64,000 nucleotides of DNA, taken from positions 1 through 64,000 of the forward strand of contig JAFVZI010000010.1 of NCBI GenBank assembly GCA_017508245.1. Reading direction: 5' to 3'. Source of the stretch: Helicobacteraceae bacterium (GTDB taxonomy: Bacteria; Campylobacterota; Campylobacteria; Campylobacterales; Helicobacteraceae). This document shows positions 8,074-16,447 of this stretch, one piece after another (the stretch's first letter is position 1; the number at the start of each line of letters is the position of its first letter). Below the pieces are notes generated by a model, which saw only the letters and a list, made by a program, of their open reading frames with translations, was not told the DNA's origin and ran no database searches. A program made the position numbers and the translations under genes.

Positions 8074-9240
8074 TTACTTGCTCCATTTTTTTATTAATTG
8101 TAGTGATTGGATATTTGACTTTGTTTTTATTATATCGCCTAAAACCTCTACATTGCCATAATCATTGATTAATAAATAAATTTTACTTGGAGCATTAAAT
8201 GCACCAAACAACACAAATAGCACATAACCATTGTCAAATTTATAAATATTTTTTATATGCAAAAAATAATTATCACCAAATAATTTTAAATCCCTAGAAT
8301 CTAGAATCTTATCCATATCAAGATTAGCAAAATTAAGATTAGATTCTACATCATTTGTAGAATTTATCGAATCTTTTAAAATAAATCTAGCCTCATAAAT
8401 ATCTTTATTTTGTTTTTTCCATCTTGCTTCATATTTGCTAATAATTCGTGTTTGTGAATTGATAGATTTTTCTATATCAAAAGCGTTAAAATTATTTGCA
8501 ATATCTAGTGCATAAGAAAAATATTCTGCACTATCACTACGCAATTCCAAAAATCCACCTTTTTTTAAAACTCGCTCAGATTCTTTTAAAAACTCCTTGC
8601 TAAATACTCTTTTTGATGGATTTTTATCCCAAGGCACCGGAAAATGCAAATATATAGAATCTACTATATTTGAATCTAAAATATTAAATAAGATTCTACA
8701 ATCTGCATTGATGATATATAAATTTTTCAAATCTAATAATCTAATTTGATTTAGCACCTGTTCTATTGCTCTACTATAAATCTCAATTCCCAAAAATATA
8801 GTGTCTTTATTTTTTTGTGCCAAATCTAACAAATGCCTACCAGAACCAAATCCAATCTCAATAGATAGGGGATTTGATTTATCATAAAGCTTAGAAATAT
8901 TTTCTTTTGTAGGCGATAAAAGATATGGGCTTAGATTCTCTTTATCCTTCTTTTGATTTAGATTGTGAAATAAAATATCTGCATTGCATAATTTTATATA
9001 AGTTTTTAATGCTTTTTTTACGATGTCAATCGAGTTAAATCTAAGATGTTTATTGTATTTTACCAATACTTTATCACCCCTATCTTGTTGCATAAAGAAA
9101 AAACTAAAATTCTTGTATCTAACTAACACCAAATTATCATCATTGTGCTTGATATTATTTGCTACAAGAGAGAATAAAAATCCATCTTTGCTAATTGGAT
9201 AGGCTGGATTGTCTATTTTTCTTGCATAGAAATGTGGCAT
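8074..9240 (-). CDS. trmB: tRNA (guanine-N7)-methyltransferase TrmB
   Basis: SAM-dependent enzyme making m7G46 in the tRNA variable loop. SAM motif I is SIEIGFGSGRHLLDLA (about 128-143); motif FLGIEIYSRAIEQVLNQI follows. The family signature for m7G methyltransferases appears as IYLHFPVPWDKNPSKRVFS. At 388 residues it is longer than the roughly 210-240-residue core because of an N-terminal extension of about 120 residues and a C-terminal extension, as in other Helicobacter. It lies between a lipoprotein gene and ftsE in a minus-strand operon. Confidence 0.9.
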   Translation of the reverse strand: MPHFYARKIDNPAYPISKDGFLFSLVANNIKHNDDNLVLVRYKNFSFFFMQQDRGDKVLVKYNKHLRFNSIDIVKKALKTYIKLCNADILFHNLNQKKDKENLSPYLLSPTKENISKLYDKSNPLSIEIGFGSGRHLLDLAQKNKDTIFLGIEIYSRAIEQVLNQIRLLDLKNLYIINADCRILFNILDSNIVDSIYLHFPVPWDKNPSKRVFSKEFLKESERVLKKGGFLELRSDSAEYFSYALDIANNFNAFDIEKSINSQTRIISKYEARWKKQNKDIYEARFILKDSINSTNDVESNLNFANLDMDKILDSRDLKLFGDNYFLHIKNIYKFDNGYVLFVLFGAFNAPSKIYLLINDYGNVEVLGDIIKTKSNIQSLQLIKKWSK

Positions 9241-9241
9241 T

Positions 9242-10432
9242 TTATTTTATCTGCAAAATAATTTCTTGGGATTTTTTAGATTCTGTGCCAAATTCATCGA
9301 CAGCCACAACATAATAAGTATATTCTTTATCGTCTGACATATCATTATCTACAAAATAATTATCATCAACTCTAAATTTCATACTACTACCAAATAAACC
9401 GCTTTTTCTATATACTAAATAATATTTTGCATCACTGCTTCCACTCCACTCTATCCTAGCCTTATTGTTATCAATATAGCCTTTTGTAATTTTTGGTGCT
9501 TTGATTAATGCCTTTGTGCTACCTCTCACAGGCTCACTTTGCTTACTTTCAATATCACTAACATCCACGCCACTAATCTTGTAAAAATACTCAGAATCCG
9601 GTGATTTATTGCCATCTACAAATTTTGTATCGCTTGTTGTTGCTATTTGATTGTATTTTCCATCGATTGTACTTGCACGAAAAATTTTATAATCTGCAAT
9701 ATCACTTACAGGATTCCAGCTTAGCTCTATTTTATCTGTATAATCATTTGAAGCACGCAAAGTGGCATTTAAAGTCGGCCTATCTTTTGTTTTTGCTACT
9801 ACAATCTTACTTGGACGTGATGGTGCACCCAAAAAATCCACCGCAATAATTCTGTAGCTATAAGAACTAGCATCATTTAGATTCTCATCAAAATATTCTG
9901 CCGATAATCTATTATCAATGGTTGCAATAGTTTTAAAATTTTTATCATTATTACTTCGCTGGATTAGATAATGCGAGATTGAATGATTTTGATGAGGATT
10001 CCAAAGAAGTTTTACTTTTCTTGAATAATCATTTGACGCATATAAGTTTGCAACAGGCTCTATATACAATGTTTTGATTTTAACAATATCGCTTCTATTT
10101 GAATATCTATCCTTGCCTAAAACGTAAAAATAATAACTATATTCTTTTTCTGGTATTAAATTTGTATCAACATAATGGCTTGTAAGTGGATTTTTTATAT
10201 GTGCTATTTCTTCGTAGCCTTTGCCACTATCTCTATACACAAGATATCCCTTTATGTTTGAATCTACTATCATATCCCATTCAAATGCGACCGAACTAAC
10301 GCCGACTATAGTTTTTATATTTTTCATTTTTGGAATATTGTTATCTACTCCGCTAAACTGCGATAAAGTACTAGAACAAGCACTAAAGACTATTACTAAA
10401 ATTGCTAAATGAAATATTTTTAAGAATCTCAC
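9242..10432 (-). CDS. Fibronectin type III repeat lipoprotein
   Basis: A predicted surface or periplasmic lipoprotein. The signal sequence ends in a lipobox at FSAC (Cys19). After it come four FN3-like repeats of about 90-95 residues, each with the W-x-P/Y-x-V-Y-R pattern (AFEWDMIVDSNIKGYLVYR, LLWNPHQNHSISHYLIQR, LSWNPVSDIADYKIFR, IEWSGSSDAKYYLVYR) and a closing E-Y-x-Y. The start is a GTG at 10432 with GGAG 7 nt upstream, inside the end of rluD (50-nt overlap). A homologue holds the same place in H. pylori. The function is unknown; adhesion or envelope scaffolding is only a guess. Confidence 0.85.
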   Translation of the reverse strand: MRFLKIFHLAILVIVFSACSSTLSQFSGVDNNIPKMKNIKTIVGVSSVAFEWDMIVDSNIKGYLVYRDSGKGYEEIAHIKNPLTSHYVDTNLIPEKEYSYYFYVLGKDRYSNRSDIVKIKTLYIEPVANLYASNDYSRKVKLLWNPHQNHSISHYLIQRSNNDKNFKTIATIDNRLSAEYFDENLNDASSYSYRIIAVDFLGAPSRPSKIVVAKTKDRPTLNATLRASNDYTDKIELSWNPVSDIADYKIFRASTIDGKYNQIATTSDTKFVDGNKSPDSEYFYKISGVDVSDIESKQSEPVRGSTKALIKAPKITKGYIDNNKARIEWSGSSDAKYYLVYRKSGLFGSSMKFRVDDNYFVDNDMSDDKEYTYYVVAVDEFGTESKKSQEIILQIK

Positions 10433-11333
10433 CTACCATCTCCATATCAAAATTATTTTCTAAATATGAATTCATATCATCAAAAATATTAGCACGAAAC
10501 GACATTTTACCATTTTTTAAATGCTCTAAATATAAAAAATAAGAATGCAGCATCACTCTTAGATTTTCCCCTTTATATCCATACAGACTATCACCAACAA
10601 TATGCCTATTGATACTCTCTAAGTGTGCTCTAATTTGATGTGTACGCCCGGTATAGAGCTTTGCAAGTATTAATTCTTTTTTAGAATCCTTGCTTAATAA
10701 TAATTTATAAAAATTACTTTTTGAGTATCTGCCATTTGTTTGTTTTGATATTTTTAGGCGATTTTTTGGATTTCTAGCTAGATTGCACTCTATTACAATA
10801 TCACTTTTTAGCGGTGCATCAATGATTGCAATATAGAATCTTCCCATTGTTTTATTTTGTAATTGCAAGCTTAAAGATGAATGCGAGATATTATTTTTAG
10901 CAATCACCATAGCACCACTTGTTTGTTTATCAAGGCGATGAACTATCCCTTCTCTTTTTTCTCCACTAATATTTGAGAGCTGCTTATTATTTGCTTTTAG
11001 CCAATCTACAAGACTACTTTCTTTCAGCGATGTTGCACCGTGTGTAGCAATATATGGAGGCTTATTAATCACCAATATATCATCATCTTCATATATGATT
11101 TCAATATCAAAATCTATGCAAAAAGCAGAATCTTGCTTGCTAGATTCCAGCTTATCTATTTTGATAATATCATTTTCTTTTACCAAAATACCAGCCTTTT
11201 TTGCGATATTTCCATTTATAGTAATTAGCTTATTTTTTATTAGATTTGGAATCTGACTTCGTGAGATGCCCAATGCAGTGCTTAAAAATAAATCAAGCCT
11301 TATTAGAGAGGCAGAATCGCATTTAATTTCCAA
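10383..11333 (-). CDS. rluD: Large-subunit rRNA pseudouridine synthase, RluA/RluD family
   Basis: Converts specific uridines of 23S rRNA to pseudouridine. An S4 RNA-binding domain occupies about 1-75 (RLDLFLSTALGISRSQIPNLIKN). The catalytic motif GIVHRLDKQTSGAMVIAKN (about 128-146), with the essential Asp in HRLD, is intact, as is the family motif TGRTHQIRAHL. The 316 residues are typical. Whether it targets RluD sites (1911/1915/1917) or another RluA-family site cannot be told from sequence alone. The gene end overlaps the start of the lipoprotein gene. Confidence 0.87.
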   Translation of the reverse strand: MEIKCDSASLIRLDLFLSTALGISRSQIPNLIKNKLITINGNIAKKAGILVKENDIIKIDKLESSKQDSAFCIDFDIEIIYEDDDILVINKPPYIATHGATSLKESSLVDWLKANNKQLSNISGEKREGIVHRLDKQTSGAMVIAKNNISHSSLSLQLQNKTMGRFYIAIIDAPLKSDIVIECNLARNPKNRLKISKQTNGRYSKSNFYKLLLSKDSKKELILAKLYTGRTHQIRAHLESINRHIVGDSLYGYKGENLRVMLHSYFLYLEHLKNGKMSFRANIFDDMNSYLENNFDMEMVGEILKNISFSNFSNSL

Positions 11334-11360
11334 TTATTTAATCGCTTTTATTAGTTTTTT

Positions 11361-11368
11361 GTTAGAAT
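11361..11368 (+). promoter_or_regulatory. Extended -10 promoter of rodA
   Basis: TG-T-TAGAAT at 11360-11368, followed after 31 nt by the TTG start of rodA and AAGGA in between. The same extended -10 is found before tlpD. Confidence 0.45.
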
Positions 11369-11399
11369 TGTAACTAAATTAATTTTAAGGATATTTTGT

Positions 11400-12527
11400 T
11401 TGTTTAATGTCAATAGAAGAGTTATTGCACATTTTGACTATCTAATCATACTAACTACATTGCCAATAATATTAATATCTTTAAAACTCATTTATGAAGT
11501 AAATCCAAGCCTAACAATAAAACAAATCATTTACATATCTATTACTATTTTCATTAGTCTTGTGATTTTCCTGATACCAATAAAGCGATTTTTTTGGCTT
11601 ATACCATTTTATTATTGGATGACCATTATATTGCTTGTATTGGTTGAATTTTTTGGTGTTACCAAATTTGGAGCACAAAGATGGATTGAGATTCCATTTA
11701 TTGGTATCTCATTGCAGCCGAGTGAATTTGCAAAAAGTGCATTAATCCTTATGCTAGCATATAATATTAGTAATGACCCGCCAACGAAAGATGGATATAA
11801 ATTAAAAGGATTTTTAAAACATTCATTTTTCATATTGCTTCCTGTTGTATTAGTAAAGATTCAACCAGACTTAGGAACATCAATACTCATTTTTATAATG
11901 GGATATGGCGTATTGTTTTTGGTTGGAATCCACAAAAAAATACTTATAACAATAGCATCTATTATTGCGATCATGCTTATTGCTATTCCAATCATAAAAC
12001 CAATTATTAACAATTATTTGCACACCTATCAACTAAATAGAATCGAGCAATTCCTAAGCTCAAAACCACAATATCAAGTCCAACAATCAATGATTGCAAT
12101 AGGAAGCGGCGGCTTTTTTGGAAAAGAGATAGAAAATACAACTCAAGCACAGCTAAATTTTTTGCCCGTGCCAGAGAGTGATTTTATATTTTCTTATCTA
12201 ATGGAGCGATTTGGTTTTTTGGGTGCTTTGGTAGTGTTGTTTTTGTATGGATTATTGATATTACATTTATTTATTCTAAGTTACACAAATAGGAAAAATA
12301 GAATCTTGCAAGTTTTGAGTGCTTCTATTGGATTTTTACTCTTTATTCACGTAAGTGTAAATGTATTAATGACGATAAAATTAGCACCTGTTGTTGGGAT
12401 TCCTCTCCCTTTTCTTAGCTATGGTGGAAGTAGTTTTTTAACCTTTGGCATATTGTTTGCATTATTACAGAATCTACTTGCTTTTAGGTTTGTATTTGAG
12501 TATAATTCAACTCCTTTTGCCAAATGA
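11400..12527 (+). CDS. rodA: Rod-shape SEDS peptidoglycan glycosyltransferase RodA
   Basis: Polymerises lipid II into glycan strands for side-wall growth together with PBP2. The SEDS signature is plain: GAQRWIEIPFIGISLQPSEFAKSALIL (about 94-120), the loop KIQPDLGTSI, and the C-terminal GIPLPFLSYGGSSFLTFG. About ten membrane segments are visible. I accept the TTG start because AAGGA sits 8 nt upstream and no ATG gives the first helix. Its partner mrdA (PBP2) is at 44308-46128. A tRNA follows the stop after 1 nt. Confidence 0.92.
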   Translation: MFNVNRRVIAHFDYLIILTTLPIILISLKLIYEVNPSLTIKQIIYISITIFISLVIFLIPIKRFFWLIPFYYWMTIILLVLVEFFGVTKFGAQRWIEIPFIGISLQPSEFAKSALILMLAYNISNDPPTKDGYKLKGFLKHSFFILLPVVLVKIQPDLGTSILIFIMGYGVLFLVGIHKKILITIASIIAIMLIAIPIIKPIINNYLHTYQLNRIEQFLSSKPQYQVQQSMIAIGSGGFFGKEIENTTQAQLNFLPVPESDFIFSYLMERFGFLGALVVLFLYGLLILHLFILSYTNRKNRILQVLSASIGFLLFIHVSVNVLMTIKLAPVVGIPLPFLSYGGSSFLTFGILFALLQNLLAFRFVFEYNSTPFAK

Positions 12528-12528
12528 T

Positions 12529-12605
12529 GGACTTTTAGCTCAGCTGGTTAGAGCTATCGGCTCATAACCGATAGGTCGCAGGTTCGAGTCCTGCAAAGTC
12601 CACCA
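12529..12605 (+). tRNA. tRNA-Met (anticodon CAU), probably elongator
   Basis: A 77-nt cloverleaf: acceptor GGACTTT pairs with AAAGTCC, D-arm GCTCAGCTGGTTAGAGC, anticodon stem ATCGG/CCGAT with loop CTCATAA, T-arm GCAGG-TTCGAGT-CCTGC, encoded CCA. The G1:C72 pair argues against the initiator. A tRNA-Ile2 read by lysidine-modified CAU cannot be fully excluded, but the body looks more like elongator Met. Confidence 0.93.
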
Positions 12606-12637
12606 CTTTTTTTCAAGGTAAAAATAAATAAACAAAT

Positions 12638-13804
12638 ATGAATAAAATAATCTTTCTTTTAACTGGCTTTTTTATATTTCTTGGTGCTAATGTAATTCCT
12701 TTATCTCCACTTACTGCGATATTAAAAGACAAAAATATAAAAGAAGCAATAGTTACAATCAATCCAAGAGATACCAAAGAGATTCCGCTTATCTATCAAA
12801 TTACAGACAAAATAATAAAAGAATATGGTGGTGTACCAGTATTTGGGCTATATGAAGATTTTAATAACAAAATTGATATTGAATACAAAACAAATAATGA
12901 AATAAAAAAAGATACATATTATCTGCAAACAAAAGCTCTTCCAAGCAAAAAAATCGATATTGATAATATGAAATTTGATAATAGATTTTATTTTGTTATT
13001 GATGAAGATTCTGCATTTATCATAGATAATCTAGGAAATATGCGATGGTTTGCAAATATTGATAAAACAAAATTTATCCAAAAACCCAAAATGTTTATAC
13101 TAAATAATATGTCATTTGATATTATAAATGGCAAAATCTTCATGCTCAATATGCAAGATTCTGCAAAATTATTAAACATTGATGACAATCTTTTTAAAAT
13201 AAATAATGATGATATAACCCTTATAGATAAAAAATTCAAGATTCTAGATAAATGGAAAATTCCTTTTGAAGTTGATATATTTAGCAATATTTCAAGCTTG
13301 TATTATGGTAATGATGATTTATTTATTACCTACAAAGATTCTATTATCAAGCTAGATAAAAAAAGTAAGATAAAGTGGATTTTTGGTGGTGATAAAAATG
13401 AATTTGAATTAGTCGATGCCACAGGTAGCAAAATAGTATGTGATAATTGCGACTTTAGTAAAGTCGAGAATGTGCAAGAGATTCGTTTTTTAAACAACAA
13501 AGATATTATTTATATAATCGTATTTGATAATAATATAAATGCAAAGGCAATCATATACAAGCTTGATGAAAAGCTGCTCACAAATGAGATTCTATGGGAG
13601 TATAAAATAAAAGATGAAATATTACGGGGCAATGCGATTTATAGAGATAATTTTCATACAATTTTTATAGACTACAAAGATATAAATAAAAATCTACATA
13701 TACTAGAATTTGTATGGGGAGAAAATCTACCAACAATAAATATCAAGATAGAAAATGCTCTTAAAGCTATACCATTTGATATAAGTGATTTTTTGAGGCG
13801 ATAA
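12638..13804 (+). CDS. Secreted arylsulfotransferase-like beta-propeller protein, probably non-catalytic
   Basis: The first 17-20 residues form a signal peptide, so the 388-residue product is exported. Its repeats of the type FYFVIDEDSAFIIDNLGNMRWF, LIDKKFKILDKWKIP, IIKLDKKSKIKWIFGG and AIIYKLDEKLLTNEILWEYK resemble the blades of bacterial aryl-sulfate sulfotransferases (ASST, usually about 570-620 residues). The protein is much shorter and I see no His-rich catalytic segment (the family's GYHHD-type motif); the matching stretch reads IFSNISSLYYGNDDL. The start ATG follows AAGG by about 17 nt, so the ribosome site is weak. The fold assignment is tentative and activity is doubtful. It follows the tRNA and precedes the methyltransferase region. 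Confidence 0.55.
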   Translation: MNKIIFLLTGFFIFLGANVIPLSPLTAILKDKNIKEAIVTINPRDTKEIPLIYQITDKIIKEYGGVPVFGLYEDFNNKIDIEYKTNNEIKKDTYYLQTKALPSKKIDIDNMKFDNRFYFVIDEDSAFIIDNLGNMRWFANIDKTKFIQKPKMFILNNMSFDIINGKIFMLNMQDSAKLLNIDDNLFKINNDDITLIDKKFKILDKWKIPFEVDIFSNISSLYYGNDDLFITYKDSIIKLDKKSKIKWIFGGDKNEFELVDATGSKIVCDNCDFSKVENVQEIRFLNNKDIIYIIVFDNNINAKAIIYKLDEKLLTNEILWEYKIKDEILRGNAIYRDNFHTIFIDYKDINKNLHILEFVWGENLPTINIKIENALKAIPFDISDFLRR

Positions 13805-14120
13805 AAACAAAAGTTTAGATGCCTCAAGTCAATATTTGAACTTGAATATTTATATTTTAAATAAATCCCATTTTCTCACATCTCTATAAACTTTATACTA
13901 CATCTGCAATTTTGATTGATATGAACACATTTATCATTTTCTCACATCTCTATAAACTTTATGCCACATCTCTTCTTTTAAATTATGGCTAGATAAGTTT
14001 AAAATACATCTTCCTACGCATAAAACAAGCATTACAAAGCCTTATTAGAATTTTAGCTTTACCTCGCTAGAATACACACTTAAACACAGCCAAACAAACA
14101 CTAAACAAAGGGCAAGGGCT
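13805..14120. other. 316-nt non-coding stretch before the methyltransferase
   Basis: No plausible gene in either strand. It holds the 28-bp direct repeat described separately. The last 20 nt before the ATG at 14121 contain GGGCAAGGG, a usable ribosome site. No convincing promoter was identified. Confidence 0.6.
13869..13962. repeat. 28-bp direct repeat, two copies 66 nt apart
   Basis: The two copies (13869-13896 and 13935-13962) start CATTTTCTCACATCTC and end CTTTAT, and are identical over 28 nt. The match continues for nine more bases with two differences. There are only two copies, no cas genes, and unequal flanks, so this is not a CRISPR array. Confidence 0.85.
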
Positions 14121-15197
14121 ATGCAAAAAGATATTATTTTAAATGGGGATTGCGTGGAGATTCTCAAAACTTTGCCCAACAAAAGTATAAATCTAATCTT
14201 TGCCGACCCGCCTTATTTTATGCAGACAGAAGGAGATTTGCTACGAGTAGGTGGCGATAAGTTTAGGGGAGTAGAAGATGAGTGGGATAAATTTAATAAT
14301 CTCGCACATTATGATGAGTTTTGCAAAGCTTGGCTTAGTGAATGCAAAAGAATACTTAAAGACAATGGCAGTATTTGGGTTATTGGTTCATTTCAAAATA
14401 TTTTTAGACTTGGCTACATAATGCAAGATTTGGGATTTTGGATTCTAAATGATGTCATTTGGACCAAACCAAATCCTGTGCCAAACTTTAAGGGGACAAG
14501 ATTCTGCAATGCCCACGAAACACTGCTTTGGTGTGCTAAAGATAAAAATGCAAAATACACTTTTAATTACAAAACGATGAAATATTTAAACAATAACAAG
14601 CAGGAAAAAAGTGTATGGAACATAGGCATTTGCATAGGCAACGAACGCCTTAAGGGCGATGATGGTAAGAAGGTGCATTCTACGCAAAAGCCAGAATCTT
14701 TGCTTGAGAAGGTGGTGCTTTCTAGTTCAAAAGAGGGGGATTTGATTTTAGACCCATTTTTTGGCACAGGCACTACAGGAGTAGTCGCAAAAAAATTTGG
14801 ACGTCATTTTTTGGGCATTGAACAAAATAAACTTTATATCCAAGAGGCACAAAAACGAATCGATAAAATAGAAATCATAAGCAATAAAATTACAAGGGCT
14901 GAACTTGAAATAAAGCCCCCAAAAGTAAGCTTAAAATCGCTCATAAAGGCTAGTTTTTTGATAAGCAACGAAAGGCTTTATAATAAAGCCGGAGTATATA
15001 TCTGTCATTTATATGAAGGAGAAAAAGTACGTGATGAAAGCGAGATTCTAAGCATTCATAAAATGGCGGCAAAGCATTTGAACAAATCCAATCACAACGG
15101 CTGGAATTATTTTTATATTATGCGAGATTCTAAGCTCAAAAGCCTTGATAGCTTACGATATGAATACCAAATGCAAATAAATAAATTAAAGCTATAA
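14121..15197 (+). CDS. Solitary adenine-N6 DNA methyltransferase, HinfI/CcrM type (predicted GANTC)
   Basis: SAM-dependent DNA methylase with beta-class order: catalytic DPPY at residues 29-32 near the N terminus, SAM-binding DPFFGTGTTG at 211-220 in the C-terminal half. The sequence around DPPYFMQTEGDLLR and EDEWDKF is like M.HinfI and CcrM, which methylate the A in GANTC. Length (358) equals those enzymes. Residues about 255-355 form the C-terminal RAMA-type domain found in this subgroup, with NGWNYFYI near its end. No endonuclease gene is next to it: both sides are non-coding with short direct repeats. The flanks suggest insertion or loss of a partner gene. Specificity is inferred from similarity only. 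Confidence 0.85.
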   Translation: MQKDIILNGDCVEILKTLPNKSINLIFADPPYFMQTEGDLLRVGGDKFRGVEDEWDKFNNLAHYDEFCKAWLSECKRILKDNGSIWVIGSFQNIFRLGYIMQDLGFWILNDVIWTKPNPVPNFKGTRFCNAHETLLWCAKDKNAKYTFNYKTMKYLNNNKQEKSVWNIGICIGNERLKGDDGKKVHSTQKPESLLEKVVLSSSKEGDLILDPFFGTGTTGVVAKKFGRHFLGIEQNKLYIQEAQKRIDKIEIISNKITRAELEIKPPKVSLKSLIKASFLISNERLYNKAGVYICHLYEGEKVRDESEILSIHKMAAKHLNKSNHNGWNYFYIMRDSKLKSLDSLRYEYQMQINKLKL

Positions 15198-15499
15198 TTC
15201 GCCCTTTAGCACACTGCTTTGCGTACAAAATCAATGTGAATTCTAAAAATTGTAGGAATTTAAGCTACTTCTTTTATAGCTACTGTGAGATGGATTGGAT
15301 TATATATACCATAGATTCACGTAGATTTGGAATACTTTGTATTGACTATCAAGCAAAAGCCTGTTACTAGGTCGCTTGTGAGTTTTTCTTGATTTGGAAT
15401 ACTTTGTATTGACTATCAAGCAAAGCGGGGAGCGTTACAAATATCGCTTGATTTGGAGTTAAATAATGATAGATTCTAGGATTGTAAATAAAATATTGA
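15198..15499. other. 302-nt non-coding stretch after the methyltransferase
   Basis: No gene that I can support. It carries two full 34-bp direct repeats and a third partial one. I looked for the remains of a restriction endonuclease and saw none. Confidence 0.6.
15324..15457. repeat. 34-bp direct repeat, two copies plus a partial third
   Basis: Identical copies at 15324-15357 and 15391-15424 start GATTTGGAATACTTTG and end TATCAAGCAAA, with a 67-nt period. A third start, GATTTGGA, lies at 15450-15457. The copies are followed or preceded by GCTTGA/TCAAGC, which is partly inverted. The two-copy layout and 33-nt gap look CRISPR-like in size, but there are no cas genes. Confidence 0.85.
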
Positions 15500-16447
15500 T
15501 TATTTAAATTTTTGCCATTCTTTTTGTGCAGATTGAAATTTACTCTCAAATAGTGGATCTTCATTTTTTAATGTAAGTTTTAGATTTTTTAAACAATCTT
15601 GACTTATATCTTCTAAAACTTGCATTACTATAGTATTAAAGCTAAAAGTGTCATCTTCATACAAGGCTTTTTTAAATAATGCAAGATATTTATCATAATC
15701 TTCTTTGTCTTTTTTCTCTTCTATCTCTTTTTGTTTTATAGATGCCAAAATATCTATTAAATCCTCTTTTGTCATATCATTAAGCTGCTTTTTAGAATAT
15801 GCATTGCTTATATTTTTTAGCCTTAAAATTAACTCCTTTTTATCATCTGAATGTGCAAAAAAATCTTTGTATTCGTCTTCTAAATCCTCTGGCATAAAAT
15901 TACTAATGATGTATTTTTTTATATTTGTGATTTTATTGATATTAGTTCCAATCTCACTATCTTTTAGCTCAAGCAGTATATTTTTCAAAAATTCAACGTC
16001 TTCTCTTTTTTGTTCAATAAAGCTAATAAACCCTGCCGCCTCTTCGGCTGGCATAAGCTCCATCCTACTTGCTATTTCTTCTAGCAATATTTCTTGATAC
16101 TCTCTGTATTTAATCTCTAAAATAAATAATATCTTTTCAACAAGTTTGCTATCAACAACATTAAGTGCAATGTCATAAATGCTATTAAATGCATGCTTTT
16201 GCAATAATTGATAAAATGTATCATAAAAATTCTGCGAATTTGCAATCTCTGATTTTATTTTTTGCTCTACTTCATCAATATTAGCAACTTTTGTGCTTTT
16301 TATACCACTATTATAAGCAACAAAATTAAGCACTCGTTCTTTATTGATTTCATTAAAAATATTTGTTAATTCTTCTTCACTTAGATGAGAGAGATTTTTT
16401 TTATCATAATTTTCTAGCTGTTTTAATAAAATCTGTCTTTTATTCAA
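15500..16447 (-). CDS. Hypothetical helical protein downstream of folP
   Basis: A 315-residue acidic, Lys/Glu-rich protein without signal or membrane segments. It is mostly helical, with likely coiled coils at about 125-160 and 225-270 (DDKKELILRLKNISNAYSKKQLN, then IKQKEIEEKKDKEDYDKYLALFKKAL). Its start overlaps the folP stop by 4 nt, so it is coupled to folP. A gene at the same place is found in H. pylori (HP1233 by memory). I know no function. Confidence 0.75.
   Translation of the reverse strand: MNKRQILLKQLENYDKKNLSHLSEEELTNIFNEINKERVLNFVAYNSGIKSTKVANIDEVEQKIKSEIANSQNFYDTFYQLLQKHAFNSIYDIALNVVDSKLVEKILFILEIKYREYQEILLEEIASRMELMPAEEAAGFISFIEQKREDVEFLKNILLELKDSEIGTNINKITNIKKYIISNFMPEDLEDEYKDFFAHSDDKKELILRLKNISNAYSKKQLNDMTKEDLIDILASIKQKEIEEKKDKEDYDKYLALFKKALYEDDTFSFNTIVMQVLEDISQDCLKNLKLTLKNEDPLFESKFQSAQKEWQKFK

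Noticed and set aside
15324-15457. CRISPR-like repeat-spacer pattern
   Set aside because: Only two full copies, one unequal partial, no leader and no cas genes in 64 kb.
15367-15564. 65-residue minus-strand frame over the 34-bp repeats
   Set aside because: It overlaps the end of the gene at 15500 and is made mainly of repeat sequence; no ribosome site.
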